A DNA stretch of 64,000 nucleotides from Flavobacterium flavigenum (GTDB lineage: Bacteria; Bacteroidota; Bacteroidia; Flavobacteriales; Flavobacteriaceae): positions 3,658,001 through 3,722,000 of the forward strand of contig NZ_CP114285.2 in assembly GCF_027111255.2 (NCBI RefSeq). The letters are read 5' to 3'. The notes beneath the pieces were generated by a model. The model made no database searches, had not been told where the DNA came from, and was given only the letters and a program-made list of their open reading frames with translations. Of the stretch, positions 8,148 through 16,642 are shown piece after piece. A program made the position numbers and the translations under genes. Each line of letters starts with the position of its first letter. Position 1 is the stretch's first letter.

Positions 8148-9689
8148 TTATTTTTTGATTAGAATAGAAGTCTTTACCTCGTTTCCGTAATTAATACGCA
8201 GTATATAATTACCTGATGGTGCGTTAAGAACTATTTGTTTAATTTGCGGTCCTTTTTCTAAATTATTCCATTGTGTGGTATAGAGCAAACGACCTGTCAA
8301 ACTGTGAATGCTGGCAGTGACATCTGCATTTTTAGCCAAATTAAAGCCCAATTCAAAACTGTTGGTAAATGGGTTTGGATACACAACAACTTTAGAGACT
8401 ATTTCCAATTCTTCAGTAGTGTTTTTGGCTTGTTTTCTCTCTAAAATGAGGAAAATAGGTTTTTCGTTCTCCTTTTCTTTTACATTATATAAATTCAGAT
8501 TGCCCACCAAAAAAAGTGATTCCGGGGTTTCAAGAAGCTGCAATTTGGCTTCTTTAAATTCATACGTCGTCGGAATATTTTTGTGAAAATGATCAATACG
8601 ATCAATCTTAGAATCCTGAAAAGTAATAGCGTTTTCCTGAATTAATGCGGTAAAAGAAGTGTTATCCCCGTCTTCTTCTTTCCATTCTCCAGAAATTTTA
8701 TTACCTGTTTGTTTTAAATCTATTTGTAGTGATGTTTTACTAATGATATTTTGACCACTCCAGTCATATCGTAATAATTGTCCAGTATAATTCCCTGATA
8801 TGTTTGTCTCAATTGGTGTTTGTTTTACTTTTTTAAAGCTTTCAGGAACCTCAGATTCAGTAATAGTAATTACTTCCGAAATAGGTATAGAAATAGTTTT
8901 TGACTTGCTTGGATTGATGTTTTCAGCCTCTGGATTAGCAAGTTCAATATCTGCAGGTTTAAAGCCTCTTGCTGCAGATTTGTTAAGCCAGTATGTAGCC
9001 TTATCAGAGTCTATACTTGTCCCATAACCGTTTCGATAACATAGTCCGAGCATATACATAGCAGCTGGATTATTTTTTTGCGATCCTAACTCAAATTGCT
9101 TAATAGCTTTGTCATAATCTTGTGTACAACCTAATCCTTTGTAGTACATATAGCCTAATGAATAATTACAACCAGAATTTCCTTTTTCTGCTCCTTCTTT
9201 AAAAATGTTCAAAGCCTGAAGATAGTCCTGAGGAACATTCTCCCCTTTCATTAAAATTGTTCCCAATTTTTGCCAGGCGTAGTCATATCCTGATGTTGCA
9301 GCTTTCTTAAAACAGTCTATAGCTTTAGTAATATCTCCTTTAACACTGACTCCTTCTTTGTACAGAAGACCTAAGTTGAACCAGGCTTGAGCATAGCCTG
9401 CCTCGGCAGCTTTTTCAAGCCAGAGAATACCTTTTTCTTCGTTGGCAACTAATGTAATGCCTTTAATATAAATTAATCCCAGGGCATTCATAGCTTCTGG
9501 GTTGCCCTTCTCAGCAAGAAGGTTGTAGCTTTTTAAAGCCTCCTCAGGATTATAATAAGGACTACCTTTCTGCAGTTGTAAGTTAGCAGTTAAAAGGATC
9601 TTTTTTTCGGCGGGAATTTGCTGCGCATGGCACAAAGAATTCCCTAGCAGCAATAGTATTATTGCTGCTCTCTGGATGGTTTTACTCAT
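8148..9689 (-). CDS. Sel1-repeat protein with T9SS type A sorting domain
   Basis: A 513-residue secreted protein with a signal peptide (1-22). About six Sel1/TPR-like repeats follow (roughly 40-250; AMNALGLIYIKG, AWFNLGLLYKEG, CNYSLGYMYYKG, AMYMLGLCYRNG). Next is a beta-rich module (about 295-420; GNYTGQLLRYDW, GEWKEEDGD). A C-terminal type A sorting domain begins VVYPNPFTNSFELGF and ends GNYILRINYGNEVKTSILIKK. The sorting domain should route it through the PorUV-type translocon to the cell surface. It is directly upstream of the AHH toxin in the same apparent operon. A role as carrier or scaffold for the toxin is inference. Confidence 0.85.
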   Translation of the reverse strand: MSKTIQRAAIILLLLGNSLCHAQQIPAEKKILLTANLQLQKGSPYYNPEEALKSYNLLAEKGNPEAMNALGLIYIKGITLVANEEKGILWLEKAAEAGYAQAWFNLGLLYKEGVSVKGDITKAIDCFKKAATSGYDYAWQKLGTILMKGENVPQDYLQALNIFKEGAEKGNSGCNYSLGYMYYKGLGCTQDYDKAIKQFELGSQKNNPAAMYMLGLCYRNGYGTSIDSDKATYWLNKSAARGFKPADIELANPEAENINPSKSKTISIPISEVITITESEVPESFKKVKQTPIETNISGNYTGQLLRYDWSGQNIISKTSLQIDLKQTGNKISGEWKEEDGDNTSFTALIQENAITFQDSKIDRIDHFHKNIPTTYEFKEAKLQLLETPESLFLVGNLNLYNVKEKENEKPIFLILERKQAKNTTEELEIVSKVVVYPNPFTNSFELGFNLAKNADVTASIHSLTGRLLYTTQWNNLEKGPQIKQIVLNAPSGNYILRINYGNEVKTSILIKK

Positions 9690-9782
9690 TTTTATTATGT
9701 ATTGGGTTGATTAATTACAAACAGGGAGTGTTTACTTATAAAAAATGCAATTTGGTATTAACAGCACTGGCTGAAATAAAAA

Positions 9783-11069
9783 CTACCATGCCAATGCATT
9801 TTTGGCATTTTCACTTTTAGCTTTGCTTCTTTTGATGTTATCCATTTGCACTAGTAATTCAGGTTTTTTTTGTTCGGCATCACGTACCAGAAAACGGGTT
9901 TCAGAAGTTTTCCAGCTCTTGTTTTTTTCTAATGCAATTAATAAATTCAGGTGATAAATTGTAAGTTCAGGCATTACTTTTTGTTTGTCTGCATTTTTAG
10001 TCAGTCCTTCTGATTCTAATGCTACCCAGCTTTGATTTGCTTTGTTAAACGCTTCGTTTTTATGTTTCAAAGAGAACCATTTAGCAAATTGTTCAGGGGT
10101 TATAATTTTGGTTATATTGTCCAATTCTGAAGGTAATGGTTTGGAAGCCGCAAAATTTCCATTTAAATCATTTTCCTTATTCTCAATTATAATGTTTTCA
10201 AATGCCAGATACTTTAAAAGCAGGAGGTCTATTTGTTCCTGGCTGAGGTTGAGTTCTTTTTCAAATTTAACCACAGATGCGTATTTGTTATTGGCATGTT
10301 TTTGGTCAGAAAGGATTTTGGAACGGATTAGCAATGGGGGTTCCATCATTGTTGCTTTCAGGCTCAGGAAATCCTGCTTCTTTTTTTCATATAGTTCTGC
10401 TTTTTTATCCAGAAAGGCATTTTTAGCAAAATGAAAATTAAGGAGTTGCTGATATTCTTCTTTTTCTTTTCCCGGAGTATTTATTTTTAAGCTTAAAATT
10501 ATCTCCCAATCTGCTTTAGCTTCAGAAATCGACAGGTCTTTGTAGGTGAATTTTATTAGTTCTGAATACTGTTTTTGATCTAAAATTTTTGATAGCTTAA
10601 GATTATAAAACTGAATTGTTTCTTTTGTTGATTTTTGAGAAGTAGTGCTGAGAGAATCCTTAATTTGACGGATTTTACTTAGCTGACCCATTTGTAATTT
10701 TAGATTTGGAGCTACTATTAAAGCCGCCAAAAAACGATTGTCCTTATCCATTTCATATGCATACTGTTCCATCTCTTCGACAGACAATAAGCTTTTTAAA
10801 AAGGTCTCGTCAATACTGTAATAACTTTTCAGCTGATTTGAAGGTGTTCCAGAAGCCAAAGCCAAATTAACGATGCTGTCTGTCTTCATGAAATTTTGTG
10901 CAATTTTAATTTGCTTTTCTTCGCTCAGATTGAATTTAGAGACCACGTCATCTATTTTATAAACAATATGGGCAGGATAGCGTTTGCTAACGTTTAGGCT
11001 AACCTGTGACTGGCCGAAAGCAGGCAGGAATAGCAGGCTTAAGAGTAGTTTTCTCATGAATGTTTTCAT
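9783..11069 (-). CDS. secreted helical protein of unknown function
   Basis: A 428-residue protein with a signal peptide (MKTFMRKLLLSLLFLPAFGQSQ; a start at the second Met, residue 5, is equally possible). The rest is charged and helical and appears as two similar halves. Each half has LTxxQ-like segments (FNLSEEKQIKIAQNF near residue 49, DQKQYSELIKF near 168; LNLSQEQIDLLLLKY near 272, ITPEQFAKWF near 320). That recalls Spy/CpxP-type periplasmic helical proteins, but the match is weak and I do not assign a function. A 12-bp tandem repeat occupies its presumed promoter or leader region. Confidence 0.65.
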   Translation of the reverse strand: MKTFMRKLLLSLLFLPAFGQSQVSLNVSKRYPAHIVYKIDDVVSKFNLSEEKQIKIAQNFMKTDSIVNLALASGTPSNQLKSYYSIDETFLKSLLSVEEMEQYAYEMDKDNRFLAALIVAPNLKLQMGQLSKIRQIKDSLSTTSQKSTKETIQFYNLKLSKILDQKQYSELIKFTYKDLSISEAKADWEIILSLKINTPGKEKEEYQQLLNFHFAKNAFLDKKAELYEKKKQDFLSLKATMMEPPLLIRSKILSDQKHANNKYASVVKFEKELNLSQEQIDLLLLKYLAFENIIIENKENDLNGNFAASKPLPSELDNITKIITPEQFAKWFSLKHKNEAFNKANQSWVALESEGLTKNADKQKVMPELTIYHLNLLIALEKNKSWKTSETRFLVRDAEQKKPELLVQMDNIKRSKAKSENAKNALAW

Positions 11070-11083
11070 TTTTAATTATTTAA

Positions 11084-11165
11084 AATTGATATTGTAATTG
11101 ATATTGTAATTGATATTGTAATTGATATTGTAATTGATATTGTAATTGATATTGTAATTGATATT
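11084..11165. repeat. 12-bp tandem repeat, about 6.8 copies
   Basis: The unit AATTGATATTGT is repeated six full times from 11084 to 11155, followed by a 10-bp partial copy, with no visible mismatches. It fills the gap between the stop of the transglutaminase-like gene (11168) and the ATG of the next minus-strand gene (11069). Translation in one frame gives a QYQL repeat with no coding support. Confidence 0.95.
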
Positions 11166-11167
11166 TT

Positions 11168-12733
11168 TTAAAACCAAAAGCGTTCTCCATTCTCTTGTAT
11201 AATAAAAGGACGTTCCAGTCCTCTGGAATCACTGGCGAGAAAGAGAAACAAAGCATTTTTAGGAGCTTTTTCAAATTTCATTTCGGTTATAGGGCTGGTT
11301 ATTGTTTGTTTTCCCAGTGTTTTCCAGCTGTTGTCCCAATACATGAGCTGGTAGGTAATCCCCAATTTAAATTTCAGGCATTTTTCTTTTTCTGCTATTA
11401 CAACCTCGCTGGTTTGTGTAAGGTCAGGCTGCAGTACCTTTGTGGTAGTATTGCCTATAACAACCGGAGCACCCGCAGGTGTTAATTTGCCGTTGTTATA
11501 ATATTGAGGGATAATGACTGTTTGTTTACACAGTTTTGTAAAAACAGTTGCATTTTTATCTGTTTTTCCCCACCAGAAAGGTCTCCATGCCAATCCATTG
11601 AAAGTGGTTGCGTATACAATTTTAGGTTGGGTTGCTGTCGGATACAAAGGACATTTTACAGTAGTGGTTTCCCAGAAATCATTGGTTACATCAATGTAAT
11701 TTTGCTGTTGCAGGAAGCCTTTTGGGATATTGTTTATATCTTCGAAACTGGCTAATGTTTCCGGATTTTTAGAATAAGTCAGGCGTATTACTTTAGCAGG
11801 TTCCCTTGCCAGATTCTGGCGAAAATCTTTTGTTCCGTAATCACAATTAAGCATTTGTTTGTTTTCATCAAAAAATGTATTGGTATAGTGGCCTTCTGTT
11901 GCTGTTGCCCAAAACGGAATCATATTGACAGCTGCTGCGATGCCTTGTGAGCGCATGGTAAACACATTCATACTGGCAATATCGGAGCAGGGACCCTGTT
12001 TACGGAAAAGTAATTGAAGGCTGCCGAGTCTTGGCAAAGGTTCGCTGCGTTTTTCTTTCCAGTTGTTAACAAACCAACTGTCCTGATCATCTTTGACGTA
12101 CGGTAAGGCAGCTTGAAAACCTTTTCCATTGATTTGATCATTTATCCAATTAAATTTGTCAGCATAAGTACTGCGCCAGTCTTGCACTGGTTCAACGCTT
12201 ACTCTGTATGGCAATATGTACTCGCAAAAATCATCAAATGAAGTTGTTTTTATAGATGATGTACGCCATGAAGCAAAAGCCTTCTCTAAATTCTGAATGA
12301 GGTAATCGCCTTTGATGGTTTCCATATCTTTGTAAATAACAGGTTTGGTTTTTAGTCCCGGGTTCTGCTGCTTAATAGTTTCGAAAGCTGCTTTTGCCTG
12401 TTCAAGGTCAGGATAGTCCAGTTCATGATAGGCTATTTTTTTATTGGCAGCATCTTCCCAGTAATAATCAGCAGAAGAATGGATATCCATATTGGCAATC
12501 AAAAACTGCATGGCTTTTATCTTTAGGGAATCTCCGGTTTTGCTACAATACAGCAATGCTTTTTCAAGTTCGGGTCTGTTGATTCCGGCTTTTTTCAGGT
12601 TCGTTTCTACAGCTGTAGGATATTGTGCCTGGGTGAAAAAAGGGATCAGAAAGAATACCGTTTTTAGGATATGGGCATACCATAAAGCCATACTGTGGTA
12701 TTTATCTGTTTCTCCGGATTTTAGATTATGCAT
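11168..12733 (-). CDS. secreted transglutaminase-like protein
   Basis: A secreted protein of about 521 residues, with a hydrophobic signal segment (YAHILKTVFFLIPFFTQAQ). The papain/transglutaminase core shows the expected order: cysteine in GPCSDIASMNVFTMRSQGI, histidine in TEGHYTNTFFD, and aspartate in LNCDYGTKDF. The C-terminal 150 residues look like beta-sandwich material. It could be a protease, amidase or inactive binding protein. The frame is open to an ATG at 12805, which would overlap the upstream gene by 44 bp. ATG 12733 or ATG 12691 is more likely; 12691 puts the signal peptide right at the start. It probably belongs to the same transcript as its neighbours. Confidence 0.75.
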   Translation of the reverse strand: MHNLKSGETDKYHSMALWYAHILKTVFFLIPFFTQAQYPTAVETNLKKAGINRPELEKALLYCSKTGDSLKIKAMQFLIANMDIHSSADYYWEDAANKKIAYHELDYPDLEQAKAAFETIKQQNPGLKTKPVIYKDMETIKGDYLIQNLEKAFASWRTSSIKTTSFDDFCEYILPYRVSVEPVQDWRSTYADKFNWINDQINGKGFQAALPYVKDDQDSWFVNNWKEKRSEPLPRLGSLQLLFRKQGPCSDIASMNVFTMRSQGIAAAVNMIPFWATATEGHYTNTFFDENKQMLNCDYGTKDFRQNLAREPAKVIRLTYSKNPETLASFEDINNIPKGFLQQQNYIDVTNDFWETTTVKCPLYPTATQPKIVYATTFNGLAWRPFWWGKTDKNATVFTKLCKQTVIIPQYYNNGKLTPAGAPVVIGNTTTKVLQPDLTQTSEVVIAEKEKCLKFKLGITYQLMYWDNSWKTLGKQTITSPITEMKFEKAPKNALFLFLASDSRGLERPFIIQENGERFWF

Positions 12734-12761
12734 AATATTAAATTTGGATTTTGTAGTTTTT

Positions 12762-14372
12762 TCAGTTTTCTGTGTGGTTGAGTTGATAATTTTGCTTTTC
12801 CACATTCTGTAGTAAAATCAGACATATTTTTTTGTATTGATTTACTTTTTCAGAAGGTATTTTGGGTTGGAGCTGAATGATCTCATGGGCTAAAGCAATT
12901 GCTTTATCAGTTTCCTTGTTTTTTAAATAGGCTTTTAGGAGTCTCATTCGATATGAGAATTTTATGGGGTACAAGGCAGTAAGTATTTCGTATTGCTGAA
13001 CGGCCTGTGGATATTGCTTTAATTTTTCATGGCAAATACCGGTTCCCAGATAAATATCCGGCAGCGAGCTTAATGCCTGTGCTTTTTGAAAACAGTTTAA
13101 AGCTTTTCGATATGACTGTTTCTCAAAATAAATAGCACCATAGTTTTTCCAATAATTAGGATCTTTTTTTAGCCATTTTTCTAAATAAGGCATGGTTTTT
13201 AAAGCTCTTTCGTTTTGACCAGTTTCCTTCAATATTCTGGATTTTTTATTTTGCATGTCTGCCTGGGCCATTCCAAAAATGAGATACGAGAGATAAAAAC
13301 TGATGATAAGAATTCCGATTATTGAAAGGTTAGAAAATGTCTTGCTTTTTTCAATGACAGAAAGAATCCTGAAAAATTGCGATCTGTCCAGAGCGCTGCA
13401 AATAATTGCGGAATATAGTATACACAAACACATTACAGGCACAATCTGCATGGTCGAATTGACCATTGACATTACTGTAAATGATGCTATTCCGGCAAAG
13501 GCTAAATTGAAAATACGGTTGCTCTGCAAATCAATTTCAGGATTCAGATCATTTAGATTTGTATTATTTTTTTGTTTTATGCTAAAAAACAGTGAACCAA
13601 AAAACAGGGAAATTATTACCAGACCAATGCTTCCCCCTTCAACAGCATTTTGAAGTATTTCATTATGAGGCATGATAACAGGTCCTGCATTAGATAGTTC
13701 TTCAGTAGTTGCTTTTCCTTTTTGAATGTAGCTCGCCTGATATAAATTGTATTCTTTCTCAAAATAACCGTAGCCATAACCCGTTAATGGTTTTTCTGCT
13801 GCCATCATTGCCGCTATTTTCCATATTAATTTTCGCCCATCGGCAGAATCTTTCTTTGCATTATACAATCGGGAACTCAAAGCAAAACCTATCATCAAGG
13901 CAATAATAAATACGGCTTTTACTGTTGTGCTGTTTTTTTTGTTTTTTATCCAGTCTGTTAGTTTGTATTCTAAACTATAGAAAACAAGTACAGATAAAAT
14001 AGTTCCAATAAAAGCTGTTCGACATTTAAGAAGCAACATTGCAGTAAGTATTGATAAAAAACCTGCTACGATTAATTTTCTGTATCTGGTTTGAAACAAA
14101 TGCAGAAAAACCGGTACTGTAAGTGCTAAAAATATAGCCGTAACATTTGGGTTATTCCAGCTGCCTGTAACAGTAAAAAATTTGTTTTCGCTTTTAGATA
14201 AACCAAAGAACTGCAAAATACAAATCAAAGATTCTATTGTAGCAATTCCGGCGACTCCTGCTAAAAATGGCCTGAATTTGAAGCCACGACTTTTAAAAAT
14301 AGCCATTGCCCTGATAAGTAAAAAATAAAGTGAAATGCTGTAAATAGTAAAAACCAATGTCGCCCGATGCAT
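12762..14372 (-). CDS. O-antigen ligase-like (Wzy_C) membrane protein with C-terminal TPRs, N-terminally frameshifted
   Basis: A 536-residue open frame. About nine transmembrane helices cover residues 1-370. The Wzy_C/O-antigen-ligase signature includes GSWNNPNVTAIFLAL, a periplasmic loop with GYGYGYFEKEYN, and PHNEILQNAVEGGSIGL, whose histidine is typical of the family. Residues about 395-520 hold TPR-like repeats (YWKNYGAIYFEKQSYRKALNCFQKA). Such proteins join or polymerise lipid-linked glycans at the periplasmic face. The ATG at 14372 is internal: codons for another 60 or so hydrophobic residues continue upstream in frame to a stop near 14548, and the natural N-terminus lies in another frame. 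The product may therefore be nonfunctional. Confidence 0.7.
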   Translation of the reverse strand: MHRATLVFTIYSISLYFLLIRAMAIFKSRGFKFRPFLAGVAGIATIESLICILQFFGLSKSENKFFTVTGSWNNPNVTAIFLALTVPVFLHLFQTRYRKLIVAGFLSILTAMLLLKCRTAFIGTILSVLVFYSLEYKLTDWIKNKKNSTTVKAVFIIALMIGFALSSRLYNAKKDSADGRKLIWKIAAMMAAEKPLTGYGYGYFEKEYNLYQASYIQKGKATTEELSNAGPVIMPHNEILQNAVEGGSIGLVIISLFFGSLFFSIKQKNNTNLNDLNPEIDLQSNRIFNLAFAGIASFTVMSMVNSTMQIVPVMCLCILYSAIICSALDRSQFFRILSVIEKSKTFSNLSIIGILIISFYLSYLIFGMAQADMQNKKSRILKETGQNERALKTMPYLEKWLKKDPNYWKNYGAIYFEKQSYRKALNCFQKAQALSSLPDIYLGTGICHEKLKQYPQAVQQYEILTALYPIKFSYRMRLLKAYLKNKETDKAIALAHEIIQLQPKIPSEKVNQYKKICLILLQNVEKQNYQLNHTEN

Positions 14373-14622
14373 TAGATAATTGCTTAAGACATACAGGCAC
14401 CATACGCCAAATAAAATTACAGGGAGGTTCGATTTAAATTCTTTGCTATGGGGTAACAGAAAAAACGAGATAACTGTAAAGAGAAAAACAGTTATGCAAA
14501 ACCCGTAATAAGTAGCAGCTGTTGTAGTATAAAAAGCAATCGCTGTTTAAAAGCGTTACAATAATAATGGTAACAAGTAACAGAATCTTTAACAGATTGC
14601 TGAAATAGTAGTTTAATTTCAA
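14373..14622 (-). pseudogene. displaced N-terminal coding region of the O-antigen ligase-like gene
   Basis: On the minus strand, residues LKLNYYFSNLLKILLLVT then IIIVTLLNS read from about 14622 to 14545. The frame then shifts by one base to IAFYTTTAATYYGFCITVFL, which runs in frame into MHRATL at 14372. Dropping one base near 14541 would join them into one membrane protein of roughly 620 residues. The start would be TTG at 14622 or another non-ATG codon, since no ATG is in frame. This is either a true mutation or a sequencing error. Confidence 0.6.
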
Positions 14623-14840
14623 TTTTTTTAACTTTATAAATGATGGGGGTGTAAAAATATAGTTAAAAAAATTAACAGGTAATACCTGAATTTGGTGATA
14701 TTTTTGTTTTTAATTAGTTATGTTAATACTTAAACTATTATGTCACGAATTTTTATTGTTTATTAAAATAATGTATAAGTGAAGCAGATATTATTACTGA
14801 TTTTTATAATATAAATTCCTACTGAAATTTGGTACTATAA
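14623..14840. other. AT-rich noncoding gap
   Basis: No gene, repeat or clear promoter was seen in this stretch. It contains only A/T-rich sequence upstream of the frameshifted membrane-protein gene. Confidence 0.5.
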
Positions 14841-14878
14841 AAAAGAGGAAACCATACATCTGTACAGTTTCCTCTTTT
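14841..14878. terminator. intrinsic terminator downstream of gldA
   Basis: AAAAGAGGAAAC (14841-14852) pairs perfectly with GTTTCCTCTTTT (14867-14878), with a 14-base loop. It lies 18 bp past the minus-strand gldA stop. Confidence 0.8.
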
Positions 14879-14896
14879 TGGATTATATTCAAAAAC

Positions 14897-15793
14897 TTAT
14901 TTAGTAATTTCCCTAAAAACAGCTTCCAGATTTTTGTTTTTCTGATTCAATTGTAAAGTTTTTAATCCGTTATCGTGTGCAAAATCGAAAACAGCCGGGC
15001 GCATGTCTTTATCAGCCAGAAAGGTTAATTCCCACAAACAATCATGTATGTTAGCGTATGATTTTAAATGCGGGATTGCAGCAATTAACTGTTCTTCAAT
15101 TTTATAATCAAATTCAACTTCGATTACCTGCTCTTTGTCTGCAGAAATTAAATTGTCCAGTTTTTTATCTGCTACAATTTTTCCTTTGTCAATAATGATC
15201 ACGCGGTCACAAATTGCTTCTACTTCCTGCATGATGTGAGTTGACAGAAATACGGTTTTGTCCTTGCCTACATTTTTGATGACATTTCGAATTTCAATCA
15301 ATTGATTCGGATCTAAACCTGTAGTGGGTTCGTCCAGAATCAACACATCAGGATTGTGTAATAGGGCATTAGCAAGTCCTACACGCTGGCGGTATCCTTT
15401 TGATAATTGACTGATTTTTTTATGGCTCTCCGGTGATAGTCCTGTGAGTTGAATCACTTCTTCGATTCTGGATTTACTCACTTTATAGACATCGGCATTA
15501 AAAGCCAAATATTCACGAACATATAAATCTAAATATAGAGGATTATGTTCTGGTAAATAGCCAATAGAACGCTGAACCTCTTTTGTGTTTGCCAAAACAT
15601 CCTGGCCATTTACTAAAGCTGAGCCATCATCTGCAAGTAAATAAGTGGTCAAAATCTTCATTAAAGTAGATTTTCCGGCACCATTTGGACCAAGAAATCC
15701 AACTATTTCCCCTTTTTGAATCGAGAATGAAATAGCATCTAATGCTTTTTGAGTTCCGTAACTTTTTGATATGTTGTTTACTTCTATCGACAT
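14897..15793 (-). CDS. gldA: gliding-motility ABC transporter ATP-binding protein GldA
   Basis: A 298-residue ABC ATPase. Visible motifs are Walker A GPNGAGKST (about 35-43), signature LSKGYRQRVGL (about 135), Walker B VLILDEPTTGLDP (about 155) and the H-loop STHIMQE. The sequence closely follows F. johnsoniae GldA as I remember it, including LYLDLYVREYLAFNADVYKV. In F. johnsoniae GldA works with the membrane proteins GldF and GldG (not in this window) and is required for gliding. A TATTTTTG box (minus strand, 15810-15817) lies 16 bp upstream, and a strong terminator follows, so it is likely monocistronic. Confidence 0.92.
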   Translation of the reverse strand: MSIEVNNISKSYGTQKALDAISFSIQKGEIVGFLGPNGAGKSTLMKILTTYLLADDGSALVNGQDVLANTKEVQRSIGYLPEHNPLYLDLYVREYLAFNADVYKVSKSRIEEVIQLTGLSPESHKKISQLSKGYRQRVGLANALLHNPDVLILDEPTTGLDPNQLIEIRNVIKNVGKDKTVFLSTHIMQEVEAICDRVIIIDKGKIVADKKLDNLISADKEQVIEVEFDYKIEEQLIAAIPHLKSYANIHDCLWELTFLADKDMRPAVFDFAHDNGLKTLQLNQKNKNLEAVFREITK

Positions 15794-15930
15794 GACTTTT
15801 TATTTACTGCAAAAATAAACAGAAATAGTATCGGTTGCTAAATTTTGTTCTGTATTGAACTTAATTAAATTGAAAATTTCAAAGGTTGTCCTTAAAAGAG
15901 CAGATAAAATAATGGAAACGAAAGCCTGTG

Positions 15931-16012
15931 ATTTAGCCCCGATAGGAACGGCATCCTTTTTCTGGCTCCTTTAGCCGGGAAAAGATATAGTGAATAGCGG
16001 GACAGGTTTTGT
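15931..16012. repeat. dispersed 'TAGCCC-GAT' palindromic repeat, copy 1
   Basis: The sequence contains TTAGCCCCGATAGGAACGG, then CATCCTTTTTCTGGCTCC and TTAGCCGGGAAAAGATAT, then GAATAGCGGGA. It shares its order of short motifs with copies near 23143, 31790 and 53600. The two halves are imperfectly self-complementary. It is intergenic. The rest of 15794-16132 holds nothing recognisable apart from the gldA promoter box. Confidence 0.7.
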
Positions 16013-16132
16013 AGTAATGAAGATGTCTCTGCTTCAAAAAAATGCCAACAAAGTGAAGCCGGAACGAATCATAACTACAAGAGTCCGACTTCAGCTGTTG
16101 ATAATAAAAAACAAGAAATTATTTAAAAGGCA

Positions 16133-16318
16133 TTATAAACTTACAGGATATTCGATTGCGGCTCTCATTTCCTGAGCGGCAGAGACTATTTCGATTAAGG
16201 CTTTTTTGGTTTCATCCCGATGGCGTGTTTTCAAACCGCAATCCGGATTACCCCATAACTAATCTACGGGAATTACCGCTGAAGCTTTCTCTAGCAATTT
16301 CACCATTTCTTCGCTTTT
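16133..16318 (-). pseudogene. metE: C-terminal remnant of metE (cobalamin-independent methionine synthase)
   Basis: The minus strand encodes about 61 residues ending at TAA 16133-16135. SEEMVKLLEKASAVIPVD is followed by an internal TAG, then [21 protein letters not shown] and [21 protein letters not shown] carries the conserved zinc-ligand cysteine region of MetE, and the spacing fits the extreme C-terminus of that roughly 770-residue enzyme. All upstream sequence is missing; the remnant meets Lrp-like sequence at about 16318. It cannot be functional. Confidence 0.85.
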
Positions 16319-16560
16319 TAAAAGAACACGCAAAAAATGTGGGAAGTAATTTTGTAAAACATATTGTAGCGCTTCCTGAAATTATAGAATGTTATAATAT
16401 TGCCAGTGATTATGATTTTATGCTGAAGATTATGGTACAGGATATGGCTAGTTATCAGTGTTTTGTCATGAATAAATTGTCGACGATAGAAAATATCGGA
16501 AATACGAGTAGGATTTTTGTAATGGGCGAAATCAAACATAGCACGGCATTAGAATTTTAA
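16319..16560 (+). pseudogene. C-terminal remnant of an Lrp/AsnC-family regulator
   Basis: The plus strand encodes LKEHAKNVGSNFVKHIVALP, EIIECYNIASDYDFMLKIMV, QDMASYQCFVMNKLSTIENI and GNTSRIFVMGEIKHSTALEF, ending at TAA 16558-16560. This is the RAM/AsnC ligand-binding domain, with the characteristic PE-ECY, GDYDF-like and NIGNT elements. The N-terminal winged-helix DNA-binding domain is absent. The open frame upstream to ATG 16156 is only the reverse of metE sequence, so it is not a real N-terminus. Confidence 0.8.
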
Positions 16561-16642
16561 TCATAATAAGTCCTAAAATAAAATGTATTTTTGAAGTTTA
16601 GATCAGCAATCTAAAATCATTAATCTACAATCTGAAATCATA

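Noticed and set aside
11084..11165. Possible CRISPR array
   Set aside because: The 12-bp units are contiguous with no spacers, so this is a simple tandem repeat.
11080..11274. 64-residue minus-strand frame with a QYQL repeat
   Set aside because: It is the 12-bp tandem repeat read through in one frame and overlaps the end of the transglutaminase-like gene in another frame; there is no coding evidence.
16156..16560. 134-residue plus-strand protein
   Set aside because: Its first ~55 residues are the reverse complement of metE codons; only the Lrp-like tail is meaningful, so it is treated as a remnant.
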